From: Granulicella sp.
GTDB lineage: Bacteria; Acidobacteriota; Terriglobia; Terriglobales; Acidobacteriaceae
Reading direction: 5' to 3'
Assembly (NCBI GenBank): GCA_003133205.1
Contig: PKWK01000243.1
Coordinates: 1 to 44,641, forward strand
DNA: 44,641 bases
The translations under genes and the position numbers were made by a program. The notes under the pieces are model-generated. The model was given only the letters and a program-made list of their open reading frames with translations, did no database searches and was not told the origin of the DNA. Below are positions 43,279-44,641 of the stretch, one piece after another (position 1 is the stretch's first letter; every line of letters begins with the position of its first letter).

Positions 43279-44641
43279 TCAACTGGTTACCACAACCGGC
43301 CTGTCGATTTTCCCATAGTCATAGGCTTCTTCTGTGACTACTGGAATTTCCCTAAAGTTCTCTGAAAGAGGAGGTGATTGTGTCTTCCATTCCAGACCTG
43401 TCGCACACCATGGGTTATTCCCTGCAACTTCGCCGTATTTCAAAGACCAGAGAAGATAGACTGCTGGGAGCAAATAACCGATGGCTAGAACAGAGGCTCC
43501 GGCGGTGGAGAGGACGTTCAGGACCTGGAATTCCGGAGGATACGAATGATAGCGTCGCGGCATCCCCATATAGCCAAGAATAAATTGCGGGAAGAAGGTA
43601 AGGTTGAAGCCAATAAACAGGATAGTAGCCGCCAGCTTACCCAGTGGTTCTGAATATTTTCTGCCAGTTATTTTGGGCCACCAGAAATGCAAACCAGCCA
43701 TGTAGGCGCTCACCATACCGCCTACCATGACGTAGTGGAAGTGCGCCACAATGAAATAGGTCTCCGTCAGATGGATATCCATGCCCAACGACGCGAGCAT
43801 GACCCCGGTCATACCCCCCATGGTGAAAAGCCCGATGAAGCCGAAGGCGTACAACATGGGTGTAGCGAAGGTGATGGAGCCTTTGTACATTGTCGCTGAC
43901 CAGTTGAAGACCTTGATTGCAGATGGTATGGCGACCAGCATGCTCATTAGCGAGAACACCAGAGCCGAATAGTTTGATATGCCCATGATGAACATGTGAT
44001 GGGCCCAGACGAAGAAGCTGAAGAGAGCAATGGCAACCGAAGAAAATGCAACGGCGGTATAGCCAAAGACCCGCTTTCTACAAAAACATGCCATCACCTC
44101 CGACATGATCCCCATTCCTGGCAGGATCATTACGTAAACAGCGGGATGAGAATAAAACCAGAAGAGATGTTGAAACAGAAGCGGGTCACCACCTACCTTC
44201 GGATCAAAAATGCCAATTCCAGCAACTCGTTCAAGCACAATAAGCACCATGGATATAGCAACCACGGGCGTCGCGAGAACAAAGATAATGGATGTCGCGT
44301 AGTAAGACCAGACGAAGAGCGGCAGCCGGAACCATAACATTCCAGGAGCGCGCATTCGGTGAATGGTGACGATGAAATTGAGCCCCGTCAAGATGGATGA
44401 AAAGCCCGCAATGAAGATGCCCATCGCAGCACTGACAACGTTACTGTTTAGGTAGTGTGTGCTCAATGGAGTTGTAAACGTCCAACCTGTATCAACCCCA
44501 CCAAAGATCATGGAATATAACTCAAAACATCCGCCGAAGACGAACAGATACCAGCTAAGAAGATTGACCTTCGGGAAGGCGACATCCCTGGCCCCGATCA
44601 TAAGAGGTATCAGGAAGTTCCCCAGCACCGCTGGCGCGACC
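43279..44641 (-). CDS. ctaD: Cytochrome c oxidase subunit I (A2-type heme-copper oxidase), 3' part
   Basis: About 454 residues with no true start; the frame is open to the right edge ([26 protein letters not shown]), so transmembrane helices 1-2 and the first heme-a His lie outside. Visible ligands are [15 protein letters not shown] (CuB His and the cross-linked Tyr), [10 protein letters not shown] (two CuB His) and [15 protein letters not shown] (heme a3 and heme a His). About ten hydrophobic helices remain. In place of the HPEVY Glu of A1-type oxidases it has Tyr-Ser before the His (YSHP), the mark of the A2 type. It is the proton-pumping catalytic subunit of the terminal oxidase in the inner membrane. 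Other oxidase genes presumably lie beyond the edge. Confidence 0.95.
   Translation of the reverse strand, partial: VAPAVLGNFLIPLMIGARDVAFPKVNLLSWYLFVFGGCFELYSMIFGGVDTGWTFTTPLSTHYLNSNVVSAAMGIFIAGFSSILTGLNFIVTIHRMRAPGMLWFRLPLFVWSYYATSIIFVLATPVVAISMVLIVLERVAGIGIFDPKVGGDPLLFQHLFWFYSHPAVYVMILPGMGIMSEVMACFCRKRVFGYTAVAFSSVAIALFSFFVWAHHMFIMGISNYSALVFSLMSMLVAIPSAIKVFNWSATMYKGSITFATPMLYAFGFIGLFTMGGMTGVMLASLGMDIHLTETYFIVAHFHYVMVGGMVSAYMAGLHFWWPKITGRKYSEPLGKLAATILFIGFNLTFFPQFILGYMGMPRRYHSYPPEFQVLNVLSTAGASVLAIGYLLPAVYLLWSLKYGEVAGNNPWCATGLEWKTQSPPLSENFREIPVVTEEAYDYGKIDRPVVVTS

Overview
The window looks like a chromosomal segment of a soil Acidobacteriota, most likely of the Terriglobia group. The pointers are a 1.3 kb-residue Oar-like TonB-dependent receptor with an N-terminal carboxypeptidase-regulatory (CarboxypepD_reg-type) domain and no SusD partner, a dense set of exported glycoside hydrolases, several Tat-type signal peptides, and ordinary moderately GC-rich codon use. 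This placement is inference from gene content; no rRNA gene is present.

Region 1 (1-2354): the 5' part of selO (minus strand, runs off the left edge) faces an acyl-CoA dehydrogenase gene across a shared control region that carries a 7+7 bp dyad. The dehydrogenase loses family similarity right after its catalytic Y-E-G motif, so its 3' part is missing. This marks a breakpoint.

Region 2 (2348-31494): a polysaccharide-utilisation island of about 29 kb. Minus strand: ROK sugar kinase and GH105 unsaturated glycuronyl hydrolase. Plus strand: GH3 glycosidase and a LacI-family regulator. Minus strand: the TonB-dependent receptor. Plus strand: a run of esterase, alginate-lyase-domain/beta-helix fusion, GH39, GH97, a second alginate-lyase-domain protein and GH127. 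Minus strand: GH38 alpha-mannosidase. Plus strand: GH31 and a CE15 esterase carrying a frameshift. LacI-type operators of the form ATGATAACGTTATCAT are recognisable in the four divergent or upstream control regions, and one lies immediately downstream of a good promoter of the receptor gene, so the regulator probably controls the whole island. The enzyme mix (uronate lyases plus GH105, alpha-mannosidase, beta-xylosidase, alpha-galactosidase/glucosidase types, beta-L-arabinofuranosidase type, esterases) suggests an acidic, acylated, branched heteropolysaccharide as substrate.

Region 3 (31550-38160): a minus-strand operon resembling the purine/'selenium metabolism' clusters (threonine-synthase-like and second PLP enzyme, 2Fe-2S/molybdopterin hydroxylase, YgeY-like M20 hydrolase, D-aminoacylase). 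It is decayed: three of its five genes are truncated or internally deleted. It is bracketed by transposon-end-like sequences that start with TGTGGGTTTAC and contain iterated CATAANNCTGAAGTT motifs. Two such ends lie back to back at 38018/38024, separated by five bases.

Region 4 (38296-44641), all minus strand: a two-gene wHTH plus nucleotidyltransferase pair with a likely autoregulatory operator (toxin-antitoxin-like), a class I glutamine amidotransferase, a methyltransferase, argC with a translationally coupled 72-residue small protein in front of it, a seven-iron-type ferredoxin, and an A2-type cytochrome c oxidase subunit I that runs off the right edge.
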